Origin: DAOUKH01 sp034421515
GTDB lineage: Bacteria; Chloroflexota; Dehalococcoidia; SHYB01
Direction of reading: 5' to 3'
Assembly: GCA_034421515.1 (NCBI GenBank)
Contig: DAOUKH010000041.1
Location: 1 to 10,462 of the forward strand
DNA length: 10,462 nt
Shown: piece after piece, positions 5,176-10,462 of the stretch
Numbering within the stretch: position 1 is the stretch's first letter
Layout: each line of letters starts with the position of its first letter
Program-made: the position numbers and the translations under genes
Notes under the pieces: model-generated
The model's database searches: none
The model's input: the letters and a program-made list of their open reading frames with translations, nothing else
Told to the model about the DNA's origin: nothing

Positions 5176-6276
5176 CCGCCGTTCTCGCCGGCCATGAGCC
5201 GGATGTAGGCGCCGAGAAACGGATCGAGGTCGCCGTCGAGGACGGCGTCGGGGTCGGTGGAGCCGTACTCGGTCCGGTGGTCCTTCACCATCTTGTAGGG
5301 GTGAAGAACGTAGCTGCGGATCTTGTTCCCCCACTCCGCCGGCACGTACTCGCCCTTGAGCCGCGCCTTCTCCTTCGCCTGCTTCTCCATTTCGAGGCGC
5401 ATGAGGCGGGAGGCGAGAATCGTCATCGCGGCCTCGCGGTTCTGGCGCTGGGAGCGCTCGTTCTGGACGGAGACGGTGATGCCCGTCGGCCCGTGGACGA
5501 CGCGCACCGCCGTCGAGTTCTTCTGCACGTTCTGGCCGCCCTTGCCGCTGGCGCGGAAGTAGTCCAGGCGGAGATCGTCGGGGTCGATGGTCACCTCGAC
5601 CGGGTCGGCCTCGGGCATCACCTCGACCAAGGCGAAGGAGGTATGCCGCGCGTGGTCGGCGTCGAAGGGGGAGAGGCGGATGAGGCGGTGGGAGCCCTTC
5701 TCCGACTTGGCGTAGCCGTAGGCGTACTTGCCCTTCAAGTCGATGTGGGCGCTCTTGATGCCAGCCTCTTCCCCGTGGGAGATATCGAGGACGGCGGCCG
5801 CGAAGCCGCGGCGCTCCGCCCAGCGAAGGTACATGCGGAGGAGCATCTCCGCCCAGTCCTGCGACTCGGTGCCCCCGGCGCCGGCGTGGATCGAGAGCAG
5901 CGCGTTGCGGGCGTCGTGGGGACCGCTCAGGGCGAGGTCGAACTCGAGGCGGTCGAGACGAGCGGCGAGGGCGGCCGCGTCGCGGGCGACCTCGTCTTGG
6001 ACGGCGCGGTCATCCTCGCTGTCGGCGAGGTCGAGCAACTCGGCGAGTTGGCCGGCGTCGCGCTCGAGGCCGCGCCACTCCGAGACAGTGTCGCGCAACT
6101 CGGCGATGCGCCGCATGCCGTCGCGGGCCTCCTCCTGGTTGTTCCAGAAGTCGGACGCGGCGGAGCGGCGCTCCAGTGCGGCTAGCTCACGCTCTTTGCC
6201 GGCGAGGTCAAAGACGCACCACGAGATCGGCGATACGCCCTCTCGAATCGTCCAACTGATCGCGGAGTTCGCTCAT
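5172..6276 (-). CDS. prfB: Peptide chain release factor 2, expressed by +1 programmed frameshift
   Basis: RF2 recognises UGA and UAA in the ribosomal A site and triggers peptide release. Translation starts at ATG 6276 (MSELRDQLDD...), 2 bp after the rpoC stop, and runs 22 codons to CTT followed by in-frame TGA (6210-6208). Skipping one base (T6210) enters the long frame at GAC 6209 and gives LDLAGKERELAALERR...DFWNNQEEA, the conserved RF2 N-terminal region. The product is 367 residues, close to E. coli RF2 (365). SPF (202-204) is the stop-codon recognition tripeptide of RF2, and GGQ (246-248, in GKGGQNVQK) is the hydrolysis motif. The C-terminus KMVKDHRTEYGSTDPDAVLDGDLDPF is typical of RF2. 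Expression should be autoregulated: scarce RF2 slows termination at the TGA and favours the shift. Automated callers would probably start at ATG 6116 and lose the N-terminal 53 residues. Confidence 0.96.
6207..6220 (-). promoter_or_regulatory. RF2 +1 recoding (programmed frameshift) site
   Basis: On the minus strand the site reads GGTG-CGT-CTT-TGA-C. The slippery CTT is codon 22 of the zero frame and the TGA is codon 23; slipping to TTT then reading GAC restores the RF2 frame. The C after TGA makes a weak stop context, as in the E. coli site. The GGTG three bases before CTT occupies the same position as the internal Shine-Dalgarno-like sequence of E. coli prfB, though it is a shorter match to the anti-Shine-Dalgarno. 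Confidence 0.93.
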
Positions 6277-6278
6277 GG

Positions 6279-10462
<4,184 letters not shown>

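Noticed and set aside
5172..6116. prfB starting at ATG 6116
   Set aside because: It would remove conserved RF2 N-terminal sequence that is intact in the same frame back to the frameshift site at 6209.
6208..6210. TGA in prfB read as a disabling nonsense mutation (pseudogene)
   Set aside because: The CTT-TGA-C context, the short leader frame and exact +1 continuation are the known RF2 recoding arrangement, and all functional motifs downstream are intact.

Overview
This is a GC-rich, almost fully coding bacterial chromosome segment with nine protein genes. I see no rRNA, tRNA, insertion sequence or CRISPR array. The best guess at the host is a Chloroflexota-like (Terrabacteria) lineage. The RpoC motifs and the layout of its C-terminal half resemble actinobacterial and, more closely, Chloroflexota RpoC as I remember them. 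A luciferase-like oxidoreductase, a cyclase-family hydrolase, a crotonase and a short molybdopterin-domain protein together are also a familiar mix in SAR202/Dehalococcoidia-type genomes. This placement is recall-based inference; no search was run.

Left part, minus strand (bases 1-3036). In transcription order: a TauE/SafE-family permease (3036-2239), a VapB-VapC type II toxin-antitoxin pair (2106-1852, 1850-1407), a short sulfite-oxidase-fold molybdopterin-domain protein (1294-812), and a crotonase/enoyl-CoA hydratase-isomerase family protein (787 to the window edge, missing only its last residues). VapBC has its own promoter, with a dyad lying over the -10 element and the start codon.

Middle, plus strand (3182-5175). 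A cyclase-family metal-dependent hydrolase and a luciferase-like (LLM) flavin/F420-type oxidoreductase form a two-gene unit, each with a good Shine-Dalgarno sequence. The 145-bp divergent spacer between this unit and the permease carries a perfect 17-bp inverted repeat, a candidate operator shared by both directions.

Right part, minus strand (5172-10462). rpoC (RNA polymerase beta', first ~140 codons outside the window) is followed after 2 bp by prfB (release factor 2). prfB is intact only if the classical +1 programmed frameshift is used: codon 22 CTT is followed by in-frame TGA and then C. prfB and the LLM gene converge and share the four bases CTAG, each using TAG as stop.

The accessory genes suggest a small-molecule catabolic neighbourhood: ring or amide hydrolysis, flavin-dependent oxidation, CoA-thioester chemistry and anion export. 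They sit next to core transcription and translation genes, with a toxin-antitoxin pair in between. The strongest observations are the prfB recoding site, the loss of both hydratase glutamates in the crotonase, the two control regions, and lineage-type insertions in RpoC.
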